Translations under genes and position numbers: made by a program
Shown: piece by piece, positions 35,355-44,717 of the stretch
Numbering within the stretch: position 1 is the stretch's first letter
Layout of the letters: each line of letters begins with the position of its first letter
Notes under the pieces: generated by a model
Told to the model about the DNA's origin: nothing
The model's input: the letters and a program-made list of their open reading frames with translations, nothing else
The model's database searches: none
NCBI GenBank assembly: GCA_002389765.1
Contig: DGQM01000019.1
Coordinates: 64,268-128,267 of the forward strand
DNA length: 64,000 bases
Direction of reading: 5' to 3'
Origin: Bacteroidetes bacterium UBA4414
GTDB taxonomy: Bacteria; Bacteroidota; Bacteroidia; Chitinophagales; Chitinophagaceae

Positions 35355-35523
35355 GGTATTGTTATCATTTTGCCAATGTCTCTTTCATTTCTTTATAACA
35401 AACTGTTATCTAGATACAATACTTAAACACGGTATTCATGTGAGTATGAATAAAAAGTCTACAAATAATGTGCTGATATATAGTATTTTGTATCGCCGTT
35501 CTCCCCCTTTTTAAGACGGTAGT

Positions 35524-36669
35524 ATGCTAAAAGAACAACCACTAAAAATAAACTGGCGCATCATAAATGCGCTCAGAGGTTTTGCAGCACTTGGTGTTGT
35601 TGTAAATCATGCACGTGGTTTTCTTTTCTCTGATGATGTTATGTATGCTATACATACCCATCCTAAGAAAAGCTGGGAAATATGGGAATGGATAATGGTG
35701 CTTGTTACTCAATTTGCCAGTTTGGGGTCTGAATTTGTGATATTGTTTTTTGTGTTGTCAGGCTTTTCCATTGCACACAGTCTGGCTGCCAATGTAGATA
35801 CTGTTGGGTTTTACAAACGCAGGCTGGTGCGTCTTTATCCTACCTATCTGATAGGTTTGCTGTGGGCATTCGTAGTGTTTTGGCTCATACGGTTTTTCTG
35901 CCCCTTTGTATTCTTCAATAGCATAGATGGTAATATGCCGATACTGGAATATTATCACAGGTTTATTTCGCTGAAGAATGTGCTGCTGTCTGCGGTTTAT
36001 ATTCATCAAGAAAACTACCTGACACACCAATATTGGTCGCTGCCGTTGGAAGTGTTGTTTTATTTAGCCGCTCCGTTTATAGTTAGAAAATTGAAGTTGT
36101 GGGGTTGGGTTACGCTATTACTTTACGTTGTGTTCCTGCTATACCGTGGCGTGGTCTATGGAGAGCCTGAGGATACCAACATAGTAGTGCAATTATTTGC
36201 AAATTATGGGGTCTACTTTTTGTTGGGTGTGCTGTTCTACAAGTATCGCGATATGCTGGTCAAATCTTTCCCGATGGGCAAGGTGCCATGGATAGTCTTC
36301 GCATTTGTGTTCTTCGTATTGATGATATTGGTAAAAGGTTATGTGTTTCATGAAAAGACTAACAAGATAACAGGTGCTATGACGGCTGTATTTGCTTACT
36401 GGCTACTGTTTGGTGCTATGCGGCACAATTTTGTTGTTGGTTGGCTCAATGATATCGGGCATTACAGCTACACATTGTATGTAACCCATATTGCAACTAT
36501 TTTCTGCATCAAGATAGTGGCCTATCATTTTGGCTTGGGCTTTTATCTGATAGATAATCTCTTTGTTTGGTATGCCGGTATATTGCTTTCGTTGGCAGTA
36601 GCATACGGGCTTTATTTTTTGGCAGAAAGACCAAGTATAAAACTGCTGGAAAAGATGCGTAATAAATGA
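35524..36669 (+). CDS. Acyltransferase family 3 membrane protein
   Basis: 381 residues with about ten membrane helices. Family hallmarks are INALRGFAALGVVVNHARGF with the catalytic-type His, the RRLVRLYPTYLIGLL (R-x10-like) motif, QYWSLPLEVLFYLAAPF, and YSYTLYVTHI near the end. These proteins O-acylate sugars, exopolysaccharides or lipids at the inner membrane. No periplasmic SGNH domain is fused. The target is unknown; it may decorate the polysaccharide made with the Wzz/ligase pair 15 kb away, but that is speculative. The 228-base gap upstream holds only the etfA terminator and AT-rich sequence. Confidence 0.9.
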   Translation: MLKEQPLKINWRIINALRGFAALGVVVNHARGFLFSDDVMYAIHTHPKKSWEIWEWIMVLVTQFASLGSEFVILFFVLSGFSIAHSLAANVDTVGFYKRRLVRLYPTYLIGLLWAFVVFWLIRFFCPFVFFNSIDGNMPILEYYHRFISLKNVLLSAVYIHQENYLTHQYWSLPLEVLFYLAAPFIVRKLKLWGWVTLLLYVVFLLYRGVVYGEPEDTNIVVQLFANYGVYFLLGVLFYKYRDMLVKSFPMGKVPWIVFAFVFFVLMILVKGYVFHEKTNKITGAMTAVFAYWLLFGAMRHNFVVGWLNDIGHYSYTLYVTHIATIFCIKIVAYHFGLGFYLIDNLFVWYAGILLSLAVAYGLYFLAERPSIKLLEKMRNK

Positions 36670-36699
36670 AAGGCATTTTCGCCTTATCTTTAACATACA

Positions 36700-38103
36700 A
36701 TGCTGTATGCGATAGTAGATATTGAAACGACGGGGAGTTATGCCGCAGGAAACGGTATTACAGAAATAGCCATTGTAGTGCATGATGGTAAGCAGGTGGT
36801 CGATTTTTATGAAACACTCATCAACCCCAATGCACAGATTCCTTACTTTATACAGAAGCTTACAGGTATTACCAACAGCATGGTAGAAAATGCACCGCGC
36901 TTTAGCGAGGTAGCTGCACGTGTACACGAATTGCTGAAGGATAAAGTATTTGTAGCACACAACGTAAACTTCGATTATTCTTTTATAAAGCACCATCTGG
37001 AAGCCAGTGGTTATGAATTGGGTGTAAAGAAGCTATGCACTGTGCGTATGGCGCGCAAGATACTGCCGGGCAAAACAAGCTATAGCCTTGGTAAGCTATG
37101 TGTGCAATTGGGTATTAACCATGCCAATCATCACCGTGCAGGTGGCGATGCCATGGCTACTGCCGACTTGTTTGCCATGCTGGTAGCCAACGATAGCGAA
37201 GGTGTAATAAACACCATGCTGAAAGGTCGTAATCGCGAACAATACCTGCCGCCGCATGTACCGGTAGAGCAGGTAGATAGCCTGCCGCCGGTGCCTGGGG
37301 TGTACTACTTCTACAACATTGGTGGTAAGGTAATATATGTGGGCAAGGCCAAGAACCTGAAACGCAGAGTAAAGAGCCATTTCAGCAATAATAAAACAGG
37401 TAAACAGAAACAGGATTTTCTGCGCGATATTCATCGCATCAGTTATAAAGAATGTGCTACCGACCTGATGGCACATATACTGGAGAGTACAGAGATACGC
37501 AGATTGTGGCCTATCTATAATCGTAGCCAACGTGGATATCTGCCAAAGTTTGGCTTGTTTGTGTATGAAGACCAGAAGGGTTATAAACGCATAGCTATAG
37601 AAAAGAACAAACAGGTGTTGAAACCTGTGCATACTTTTAATACATTGATAGAGGGGCATAACAGAATACGTGAGATGATTGCAGAGTTTGGCTTATGCGC
37701 GCGCCTGTGCAATCTTGCCAAGAATGCAGACTGCACCAATGGTGTTTTTGCAGATAGCTGCACGGGTGTATGTGGTGCGACCATGAAGACTAAAAAGTAT
37801 AACCGCAAAGTAGATGATGCAGTAAAATGGCTGCACAAAACGCTGCCTACTTTTGCATTGGTAGATAAGGGTATTAATGATGATGAGCAGAGTTGCATCT
37901 TCATCAATAAAGGTTGCTTCTATGGTATGGGTTATCTGCACGATGGTGTGCTGCCTGATAATATCTTAGAACTTCAAGAGAAATTGGAGCCAATGCCGGA
38001 CAATGATTATATCCGTAATATTGTGTACAAGCATGCGGCTAAAAACCCCGACAAATGCGTGAGCTTCTCGAAGTTTGAGCTGATGCTGCCTGCTGCACGT
38101 TAA
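36700..38103 (+). CDS. DnaQ-like exonuclease fused to a UvrC-type GIY-YIG domain
   Basis: 467 residues. Residues 1-170 are a DEDDh 3'-5' exonuclease: VDIETTG, HNVNFDYSF and HHRAGGDAMATADL hold the four acidic residues and His. Residues about 195-280 are a GIY-YIG nuclease as in UvrC/Cho (PPVPGVYYFYNIGGKVIYVGKAKNLKRR). The remainder carries a Cys-containing segment (CARLCNLAKNADCTNG...CTGVCGA), as in relatives. Such fusions are known in Actinobacteria and Bacteroidota and are sometimes labelled DNA polymerase III epsilon; here it is more likely a repair nuclease. A -7-like box TATCTTTA ends seven bases before the ATG. Confidence 0.92.
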   Translation: MLYAIVDIETTGSYAAGNGITEIAIVVHDGKQVVDFYETLINPNAQIPYFIQKLTGITNSMVENAPRFSEVAARVHELLKDKVFVAHNVNFDYSFIKHHLEASGYELGVKKLCTVRMARKILPGKTSYSLGKLCVQLGINHANHHRAGGDAMATADLFAMLVANDSEGVINTMLKGRNREQYLPPHVPVEQVDSLPPVPGVYYFYNIGGKVIYVGKAKNLKRRVKSHFSNNKTGKQKQDFLRDIHRISYKECATDLMAHILESTEIRRLWPIYNRSQRGYLPKFGLFVYEDQKGYKRIAIEKNKQVLKPVHTFNTLIEGHNRIREMIAEFGLCARLCNLAKNADCTNGVFADSCTGVCGATMKTKKYNRKVDDAVKWLHKTLPTFALVDKGINDDEQSCIFINKGCFYGMGYLHDGVLPDNILELQEKLEPMPDNDYIRNIVYKHAAKNPDKCVSFSKFELMLPAAR

Positions 38104-38124
38104 GCTAATTTTCTCCTGAAACTA

Positions 38125-40155
38125 TTATTGAGCCAACCAGTATTTGCGTAGCAGCCATTCTGCCACCGCAAATATGAGTATCAGCAGGAAATACCATTTC
38201 CAATCTACCAATGGTACAGACTGAATATTGCTTTGTATTACAGGCTTGATGTTGGTATTCTTCTTAATGCTATCTGCAAGTGATGTGATGCTTGCAGCAG
38301 GTACAAAACCACCATTATATTTCTTTGCCAGTGTGTAGAGCATGTTGTAGTCTGCACCGCTTTCCATTTGCTCCAGCGGCATGTGTTCTACCACAAAGCT
38401 GCCATTGGCAGTGTGTGTAGTGCCATTGTACACAACACGTGCAGCATAGTTGTAGGTACCTGCAGGCCATATACCTGTGTTGAGTCTATAACTGCTACCG
38501 CTCTTCTCGAAGTTGAAATTTTGTTTCTTACCACTTGTGTCTGTTATCACCAATTGTACATCCGCGTTATTCACTTGTTGGTTAGTAGCATTCAGCAGGT
38601 AGGCATTCATGCTGATGTTTTCCTGATCGCTCCACACATATTTTGGTAACTGTATGTAGAAGGGTTTTTCGTTGCTATTGGCTGCAAGGAAAGAAACCGT
38701 CTGGCGTATGCACTCATCAATGGTATTGTGTGTGTTGAAGTTCTTGTACTCGTACATTCTCCAGCGCCATAAACCTTCACCTGTAGTGATGGCTGTAGAA
38801 GGATTGCCTTGTTGCAATACCCATAATGGTTGCTGCTCTCCATCGCGCTGACGGAACAATACATCTGCATTGGGCTGTGCCTGTATAGTGCCTTGCGGTA
38901 CGCTGAGTGGTGGCATCTTGTCCATCACTGCCTGCATATTCTGTGGCACACTAAAACTATTGAAAGCAACATTGTAAGCAGGGTATCTGTCGACTGATGC
39001 AAGCGGGTTGATGCTCATCTGCACAGGCGAGGGTAGTTGCATAGCAGCGGCAGGGTTTGTCTGGCTGCCAAGTATGTACCATACAGGTTTGCGCATGGTA
39101 GCAATGTCGCGACTGTTGTTCAGAAACTGTGATGGCAGTTGGTGCAGTATTATCACTTTATATTCCTGCATCGATGGTATTTCGTTTGCCATAGCCACCG
39201 TCACTTTGTAGCTTTCTAATGCACCTAGTGCTTCCTGTATAGCTTTGATGTCGGGGTGTGGTGCTGCTGCGGCTATCAGTATTTTCTTTTGCTCATCTAC
39301 CACTTCTACAAACACATCTCTGCGGTTGTTGGCAGTGTTCTGTTCGCCATCTGCTGTTGGTGCTATGATGGTGTAGTGATGCAAACCAGCTTTTGCAGCT
39401 TTTATGCTGAAAGAAACAGTGCGGTCGTACTGATTGCTATTGATACTTTGCGGAGCAGTTGCAACAATCTGTCCACCCTCAGTTAGCTCTATGCTATTGC
39501 TGTAGCCATTACAAAGTGTAGCAATGATATCGGCACGTATTTCAAAATTGCTGTTGAGCGATACTGTTTTGTTGCTGTATACCTGTGCTATGCGCAGGTC
39601 TTTCTGCCTGCTGCTATCGCCGATGCCAACGGTGTATAGCAGGCTTTGTAATGATAGTTGCTGAAATAAGGGGTTACTACCCTGATTGTATTTACCATCG
39701 GTAGCCAATACTACTGCGCCCAGATTTTGCGCACCATAGTATTCCTGTACATTTTCCAATGCCTTCGATAAATCTGTGCTTTGCGATGTGTATCGAAACA
39801 GGCTATCAGCAGTAGTATTGCCGTTCAGGTTCCAAGTTATCACTTTATAATCGCCCGATAATTTATCTATCAGCGATTGGGTGTTTTTCTGATATGTGCT
39901 GCTGTCTTTGCCAAGCGCAGTGGCTATAGAGCTCGAGTTGTCTTGTACAAAAACAACCACAGGTTTTTGAGTCTCATTATTGGTAATGCTAATGACAGGC
40001 GCTAATAATAAAAAGAGCGCAAGGAATACTACAATACCGCGCAATGTTGCCGTAAGCCATGGGTAGGGTGTAACGCGCTTTTTATCTGCACGATATACCC
40101 ACCAAGCGGCACCTGCCGAAAGGATGATTGCTATGGCCCAGAGTAGTACTTGCAT
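38125..40155 (-). CDS. VWA-domain membrane protein
   Basis: 676 residues. Two N-terminal membrane helices (about 3-20 and 33-54), a von Willebrand A domain from about 65 to 230 with the metal-site motif DNSSS and the later ATDG, beta-sandwich domains to about 600, and one C-terminal helix (KWYFLLILIFAVAEWLL). The overall plan resembles the BatA/BatB-type and large membrane VWA proteins of Bacteroidota. No MoxR ATPase or other bat gene is next to it. The role is probably in the cell envelope, but the function is unknown. It converges with the nuclease-fusion gene. Confidence 0.82.
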   Translation of the reverse strand: MQVLLWAIAIILSAGAAWWVYRADKKRVTPYPWLTATLRGIVVFLALFLLLAPVISITNNETQKPVVVFVQDNSSSIATALGKDSSTYQKNTQSLIDKLSGDYKVITWNLNGNTTADSLFRYTSQSTDLSKALENVQEYYGAQNLGAVVLATDGKYNQGSNPLFQQLSLQSLLYTVGIGDSSRQKDLRIAQVYSNKTVSLNSNFEIRADIIATLCNGYSNSIELTEGGQIVATAPQSINSNQYDRTVSFSIKAAKAGLHHYTIIAPTADGEQNTANNRRDVFVEVVDEQKKILIAAAAPHPDIKAIQEALGALESYKVTVAMANEIPSMQEYKVIILHQLPSQFLNNSRDIATMRKPVWYILGSQTNPAAAMQLPSPVQMSINPLASVDRYPAYNVAFNSFSVPQNMQAVMDKMPPLSVPQGTIQAQPNADVLFRQRDGEQQPLWVLQQGNPSTAITTGEGLWRWRMYEYKNFNTHNTIDECIRQTVSFLAANSNEKPFYIQLPKYVWSDQENISMNAYLLNATNQQVNNADVQLVITDTSGKKQNFNFEKSGSSYRLNTGIWPAGTYNYAARVVYNGTTHTANGSFVVEHMPLEQMESGADYNMLYTLAKKYNGGFVPAASITSLADSIKKNTNIKPVIQSNIQSVPLVDWKWYFLLILIFAVAEWLLRKYWLAQ

Positions 40156-40302
40156 ATCCTTGCAATCTAATGAAAAATGAGCGCAGATAACATTCGCAAA
40201 AAGAGCTATGTGTGTAATAGTCTTGTTAAATAAATTGAATTAACTGATTGTTGAATAAACAATTGCACTGTGTATGTGGTTTTATGGCAAAAATCTAATT
40301 GC

Positions 40303-40310
40303 TAATTTTG
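40303..40310 (+). promoter_or_regulatory. -7 promoter box five bases before the GNAT gene start
   Basis: TAATTTTG, CGCCT, then ATG (40316). Confidence 0.5.
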
Positions 40311-40315
40311 CGCCT

Positions 40316-41470
40316 ATGAGAATGCATTTAGTAGCATCTGAAGCAGACAGACAGGCATTTTTAGCATTACCCAACGCAATCAATCAAAACAATCCCAACT
40401 GGGTGCGCCCGTTGGATAAGGATATAGAAGAAGTCTTTGACTCCGCCAAAAACAAGTTTTTCAAAAAAGGGGAGTGTGCAAGATGGTTGCTGCAAGATGA
40501 TAGCGGTACCATAATAGGGCGCATTGCGGCGTTTGTAAATACACAATACAAGAACGAACAACCAACAGGTGGTATAGGTTTTTTTGAATGCATCGACAGT
40601 CAGCAGGCTGCCAATTTCATGTTCGACCATTGTAAGCAATGGTTGCAGGAGCGTGGTATGCAGGCTATGGATGGGCCGATTAATTTTGGTGAGCGTGATA
40701 AGTGGTGGGGGCTTTTGGTAGAAGGCTATCAGGAACCTTTGTACTGCATGAACTACAATCCTGAATATTACAAGCAACTTTTCAGCAATTATGGTTTTCA
40801 GGTGTATTACGAGCAGATATGTTTTGCCTTGAAAGTACAGAATCGATTACAGGACAAATTTTACGAAGCATACGATAAATACGCAGCAGACCCCGACTAC
40901 AGCGCAAAGCATCTTCGCAAAGACCAACTGGAAAAGTTTGCCAAAGACTTTACCGTGATATACAACAAAGCATGGGCACAACATGGCGGTGGTAAGGAAC
41001 TGGAAGAGAAGACAGTGATAAAGATGTTCCAAACCATGAAGCCTGTGATAGATGAAAGCATACAATGGTTTGTGTATTACAAAGGTGAGCCGATAGCTTT
41101 CTGGGTGAATCTGCCCGACCTGAACCAGTATTTCAAATACCTGAATGGTAAGTTTGGTTTGTTGCAAAAACTGAAATTCCTGTGGCTGAAACAGTTTGGT
41201 AAATGTACCCGTTTTGTAGGGTTGGCTTTTGGTGTAGTGCCTGAGTTTCAGGGTATGGGTATAGATGGCTATATGATAGTATGTGGTGCTAAGGTGATAC
41301 AGGCTGCTGCCAAATACGAAGACTACGAAATGCAGTGGATTGGCGACTTCAACCCAAAGATGATGAGCATTGGCGAAAGCCTCGGTGCATATCGCAGCCG
41401 CAAGCTACAGACACTACGTTATTTGTTTGATAGGAGCAAGGAGTTTAAAAGGCACCATATGATTGGGTGA
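40316..41470 (+). CDS. GNAT-like acyltransferase
   Basis: 384 residues from ATG 40316 (MRMHLVASEADRQAF); the frame runs upstream to 40274, but the promoter box favours this ATG or the one at 40322. The first part (LALPNAINQNNPNWVRPLDKDIEEVFDSAKNKFF) and GRIAAFVNTQY, MDGPINFGERDKWWGLL, and the C-terminal FVGLAFGVVPEFQGMGIDGYM (acetyl-CoA-binding loop) fit a double-GNAT family common in Bacteroidota. The substrate is unknown. No neighbours hint at a pathway. Confidence 0.85.
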   Translation: MRMHLVASEADRQAFLALPNAINQNNPNWVRPLDKDIEEVFDSAKNKFFKKGECARWLLQDDSGTIIGRIAAFVNTQYKNEQPTGGIGFFECIDSQQAANFMFDHCKQWLQERGMQAMDGPINFGERDKWWGLLVEGYQEPLYCMNYNPEYYKQLFSNYGFQVYYEQICFALKVQNRLQDKFYEAYDKYAADPDYSAKHLRKDQLEKFAKDFTVIYNKAWAQHGGGKELEEKTVIKMFQTMKPVIDESIQWFVYYKGEPIAFWVNLPDLNQYFKYLNGKFGLLQKLKFLWLKQFGKCTRFVGLAFGVVPEFQGMGIDGYMIVCGAKVIQAAAKYEDYEMQWIGDFNPKMMSIGESLGAYRSRKLQTLRYLFDRSKEFKRHHMIG

Positions 41471-41475
41471 TATCA

Positions 41476-41505
41476 TTATAGCGGTTAAAGAATTAACCGC
41501 TATAA
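41476..41505. terminator. Hairpin between convergent GNAT and GIY-YIG genes
   Basis: A 13-base perfect stem (TTATAGCGGTTAA / TTAACCGCTATAA) with loop AGAA. The T-runs are weak, so its terminator strength is uncertain. Confidence 0.55.
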
Positions 41506-41513
41506 AACGAGAA

Positions 41514-41999
41514 TTATATCAAGTTTGCGAAAGGTAGTTTCCCGTAGTGGTCAATGAATGTATTGATTAAACTACGTTCAAATTGTACAGGTTCTTCATT
41601 GGTTAGAGGTTTCCAAGCTACTATTAATTGTGGATGGTTTTTTATTTGCCAGATATAGCGCCCACCTTTATGTCCTACAGGTTTGCCTTTGCCGAAGTTT
41701 AAATATTGTTTAAGTCTACTTTGCAACGTTGCAGTAACCTCGCTCCCACCTGCTTTGCCAATATATACTACTATTGCATTATCTACCCATTTATTCTCTA
41801 ATACATTCAAATCAACATTTGGATCAGTCCCTTTAAAATATCCTCCAGTTCCTCGTGCTACAAAATCCTTTTTACTATTGTTTATTACAACATATACACC
41901 TTTTTGCTTTGGAATAATTGAAGCATCTAACCATAAATCTGAAATTGTTTTGAATCCAGAAAAGCCAGATTTTTTTAGTTGTTCGATTGATTGAAGCAT
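41514..41999 (-). CDS. GIY-YIG-fold protein, probably a nuclease
   Basis: 161 residues. The GIY-YIG core is visible: KGVYVVINNSKK (GIY position), VVYIGKAGG (YIG position), the arginine in LQSRLKQYLNFG, the metal-binding Glu in VQFERSLINTF, and the final Asn in PFANL. An aspartate/glycine-rich loop is inserted between the two halves. The gene is markedly richer in A+T than its neighbours and stands alone between a palindromic hairpin and folP, which suggests horizontal gain. There is no partner methylase or transposase. A -7-type box TAAATTTG (42083-42076) overlaps the folP stop. Confidence 0.75.
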   Translation of the reverse strand: MLQSIEQLKKSGFSGFKTISDLWLDASIIPKQKGVYVVINNSKKDFVARGTGGYFKGTDPNVDLNVLENKWVDNAIVVYIGKAGGSEVTATLQSRLKQYLNFGKGKPVGHKGGRYIWQIKNHPQLIVAWKPLTNEEPVQFERSLINTFIDHYGKLPFANLI

Positions 42000-42080
42000 A
42001 ATTTAGATTTTGTTTTCACAAGTATAAGGGTAAGCTAGGGACACTAAAAAATAAAAAATTTGACCTATGTATGCCCAAAT

Positions 42081-42938
42081 TTACCCTTGCAAGTAGCGCC
42101 ACAATTTTATTACCTCCATTGCTTCCTTCACATCATGTGCTCGTAAGATATTAGCACCTTGTTGTAGGGCAACCATGTGCAGCGCTGTAGTGCCGTTCAA
42201 GGCTTCTTCGGGGGTAGTGCCTAGTGCCTTCCATACCATGCCCTTGCGCGATATACCTGCCAATACAGGCTTGCCAAGCATACGCAGGGTGTGCATGTTG
42301 CGCAGCAGTTCGTAGTTGTGTTCCAGTGTTTTGCCAAAACCAAATCCCGGGTCTATGATAATGTCTTTAATACCTGCTGCTTCGCATTGATTAACCATTT
42401 GGCGCAGATAGTTCAGTATATCCAGTGTTACATTGCCGTATTGCGGGTTTTGTTGCATGGTGGCTGGTGTGCCCTGCATGTGCATGGCTATATAAGGCAC
42501 TTGTAGCTGTGCTACAGTAGCTATCATATTGTTATCTATACTGCCGCTGCTTACATCATTTATGATAGCCGCACCTGCGTTTACGGCTTCCAAAGCTACT
42601 TTGCTATGAACCGTATCTACAGATAGCCATGCCTCGGGAAAACGCTTGTGAAGGGCCTCTACTACAGGTATTACACGTTGTAGTTCCTCGTCAGGTGCTA
42701 TAATGGTACTGCCCGGTTTGGTACTGGCACCGCCCACATCCAATATGGCAGCACCTTCGCTGAGCATACGCTCGGCATTGCGCAGGATGCTGTCGGTATC
42801 ACTATCGCGCCCCTGATTGTAAAAACTATCGGGGGTAGCATTGAGGATACCCATTACAACAGGTATAGATATGTCCAGCAATCTACCCTTACTTTGCAGG
42901 GTGGTTTCTACGGGTAAAACTGTATTTTTGAAACTCAT
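42081..42938 (-). CDS. folP: Dihydropteroate synthase
   Basis: 285 residues, the sulfonamide target of folate synthesis. Signatures are VMGILNATPDSFYNQGRDSD, GAAILDVGGASTKPGS, AAIINDVSSG, DIIIDPGFGFGKTLEHNYELL and LAGISRKGMVWKALG. The length is normal. It is divergent from the DUF1599 gene, with only 15 bases between the possible starts. No other folate gene is adjacent; folD lies 11 kb away. Confidence 0.97.
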   Translation of the reverse strand: MSFKNTVLPVETTLQSKGRLLDISIPVVMGILNATPDSFYNQGRDSDTDSILRNAERMLSEGAAILDVGGASTKPGSTIIAPDEELQRVIPVVEALHKRFPEAWLSVDTVHSKVALEAVNAGAAIINDVSSGSIDNNMIATVAQLQVPYIAMHMQGTPATMQQNPQYGNVTLDILNYLRQMVNQCEAAGIKDIIIDPGFGFGKTLEHNYELLRNMHTLRMLGKPVLAGISRKGMVWKALGTTPEEALNGTTALHMVALQQGANILRAHDVKEAMEVIKLWRYLQG

Positions 42939-42953
42939 AGCACTACAAAGAAA

Positions 42954-43526
42954 ATGCAGGATAGCGTAAGCGCCAACACAATGACAAATACTTTAGCACA
43001 ATACAGGGCTGTTGTAGGCCGCTGCAAGGATATGTACGTGAAAAAAGCCAAAGACTACGGTACATCGTGGCGGGTGCTGCGCGGCATATCTATAGTAGAC
43101 CAGATATACATTAAAGCTTGGCGCATACGCCAGATACAGGAAACAGGGCAGCAAAAGATAGGCGATAGCATAGAGAGCGAGTTTGTAGGCATTGTAAACT
43201 ACGGCATCATAGCCCTGATACAGAACGCTATGCCTGCCGAAGCGCCGATAGACTTGAGCTACGAAGAGGCTAAACAGTGGTATGAAGACAAGGCACAGGA
43301 CATAGAAAACCTGATGCAACAGAAAAATCACGACTATGGCGAGGCATGGCGAGAGCTGTCGCAACAGTCTTTTGTAGACCTGATACTGGTAAAGCTCCTC
43401 CGCATTAAACAGATACTTGCCAATGATGGGCAAACCATCGTATCAGAAGGGGCAGATGCCAATTTTCACGATATAGTAAACTATGCCATATTTGCTCTTA
43501 TTAAAATAGACGAAGGCAAAGCATAG
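42954..43526 (+). CDS. DUF1599 protein (two repeats)
   Basis: 190 residues from ATG 42954, or 181 from ATG 42981 (MTNTLAQYRAVVGRCKD), which leaves more room for a divergent promoter. The protein holds two copies of one unit: KAKDYGTSWRVLRGISIVDQ...RIRQI...IVNYGIIALIQ and KNHDYGEAWRELSQQSFVDL...RIKQI...IVNYAIFALIK. DUF1599 is also called nucleotide modification associated domain 1, because phage members occur with modified-base genes. In Bacteroidota it is a housekeeping neighbour of folP and the following DoxX gene. Function unproven. Confidence 0.88.
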   Translation: MQDSVSANTMTNTLAQYRAVVGRCKDMYVKKAKDYGTSWRVLRGISIVDQIYIKAWRIRQIQETGQQKIGDSIESEFVGIVNYGIIALIQNAMPAEAPIDLSYEEAKQWYEDKAQDIENLMQQKNHDYGEAWRELSQQSFVDLILVKLLRIKQILANDGQTIVSEGADANFHDIVNYAIFALIKIDEGKA

Positions 43527-43595
43527 GCTTTAACAGTTTATTTCAAACCCATTTAGCATATTAGCAGTCAATACTAAACGCATAAACCAACAAAT

Positions 43596-44717
43596 ATGAA
43601 GTACATACTGTGGCTCATCAGAATAGTAGTCGGCGTTCTGTTCATTTTCTCCGGTCTTGTAAAAGCAAATGACCCGCTGGGGCTTAGCTACAAGATGGAT
43701 GAGTTTTTTGAAGTATGGAAAATGCACTGGATGATGCCATACTCGCTGACGCTGTCTGTAATGATGATAGCGTTTGAGATAATAGCAGGTGTGGCAGTAT
43801 TGCTAGGTTATGCACAGAAAGTATTTTCTGTGTTGCTGTTGGGGCTCATAGTTTTCTTCACTTTCCTGACGGCATATGTGCTGTTCAGCGGTAAGATAAA
43901 AGAGTGTGGTTGCTTCGGTGATTGTATCAAAATCAGTAATCAGGAAACCTTCTGGAAAGATGTGGCGCTTACTGTATTGGGCTTGGTGCTGTTCATCTAT
44001 CGCAAAAGAATACAACCTGTATTCTCTGGCAAAATAAACACACCATTGATGATACTGACAGTAGTATTTGCTTTCGGTATGCAATGGTATGCATTAGGCC
44101 ATCTTCCTTACTACGACTGCCTTCCGTACAAAGTAGGTGTAAACCTGGAGAAAGACCGTAAGATACCTGAAGGTGCAATACCCGATGTATACGAAACAAT
44201 GCTTGTGTATGAAAAAGACGGTGTGAAGAAAGAGTTTAATACACAAAACTTCCCGTGGCAGGATACTACATGGAAGTATGTAAGCAGCGAATCGAAACTG
44301 ATTAAGAAAGGTAATGCAGAACCGAAAATCAAAGACTTTGTAATCTCTGATTATGATGGTAATGATGTAACAGAAAGCGTACTGACTGCACCTGGCAATA
44401 CCCTGTTGCTGTTTGTAAAAGATGTAGAAAAAGCAAGCACAGAAAATATGGATAAACTGCACAACCTGATAGAAGATGCAGAGAAAAATAATGTACCTAC
44501 TTATATACTCATCTCTACTACAAAAGATAAAGCAGAAGCATTCCGTAAAGCTAATAATATAGAGAAAGGCATCCTGTATATGTTTGATGGTACGGTGGCT
44601 AAAACCGCGCTGCGCGCCAATCCGGGACTGATGCTGCTGGATCAGGGTGTAATACGCGGCAAGTGGAGCTACAAAGATTATCCTACTACACTGGCTGCTG
44701 CAAAATCGGGTAAATAG
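43596..44717 (+). CDS. DoxX/MauE-like membrane protein with thioredoxin-like end (BT_3928 type)
   Basis: 373 residues. Four membrane helices (about 3-23, 45-67, 74-95, 115-135, followed by one near 145-165) carry the DoxX-type start LWLIRIVVGVLFIFSGLVKANDPLGLSYKMDEFF and the MauE-like motif KECGCFGDCIKIS. The C-terminal 200 residues look like a periplasmic thioredoxin-fold domain without a CxxC pair. Redox or lipid-linked roles are proposed for related proteins; none is proven. It overlaps the following ABC permease gene by one base (TAGTG). Confidence 0.82.
   Translation: MKYILWLIRIVVGVLFIFSGLVKANDPLGLSYKMDEFFEVWKMHWMMPYSLTLSVMMIAFEIIAGVAVLLGYAQKVFSVLLLGLIVFFTFLTAYVLFSGKIKECGCFGDCIKISNQETFWKDVALTVLGLVLFIYRKRIQPVFSGKINTPLMILTVVFAFGMQWYALGHLPYYDCLPYKVGVNLEKDRKIPEGAIPDVYETMLVYEKDGVKKEFNTQNFPWQDTTWKYVSSESKLIKKGNAEPKIKDFVISDYDGNDVTESVLTAPGNTLLLFVKDVEKASTENMDKLHNLIEDAEKNNVPTYILISTTKDKAEAFRKANNIEKGILYMFDGTVAKTALRANPGLMLLDQGVIRGKWSYKDYPTTLAAAKSGK

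Noticed and set aside
35308..35514. 68-codon hydrophobic frame between etfA and the acyltransferase gene
   Set aside because: Its first codons are the etfBA terminator hairpin and it has no promoter or RBS of its own.
36700..41999. Possible defence island from two GIY-YIG genes and a VWA gene
   Set aside because: The genes are on different strands with housekeeping neighbours, and no methylase, ATPase, reverse transcriptase or toxin partner is present.
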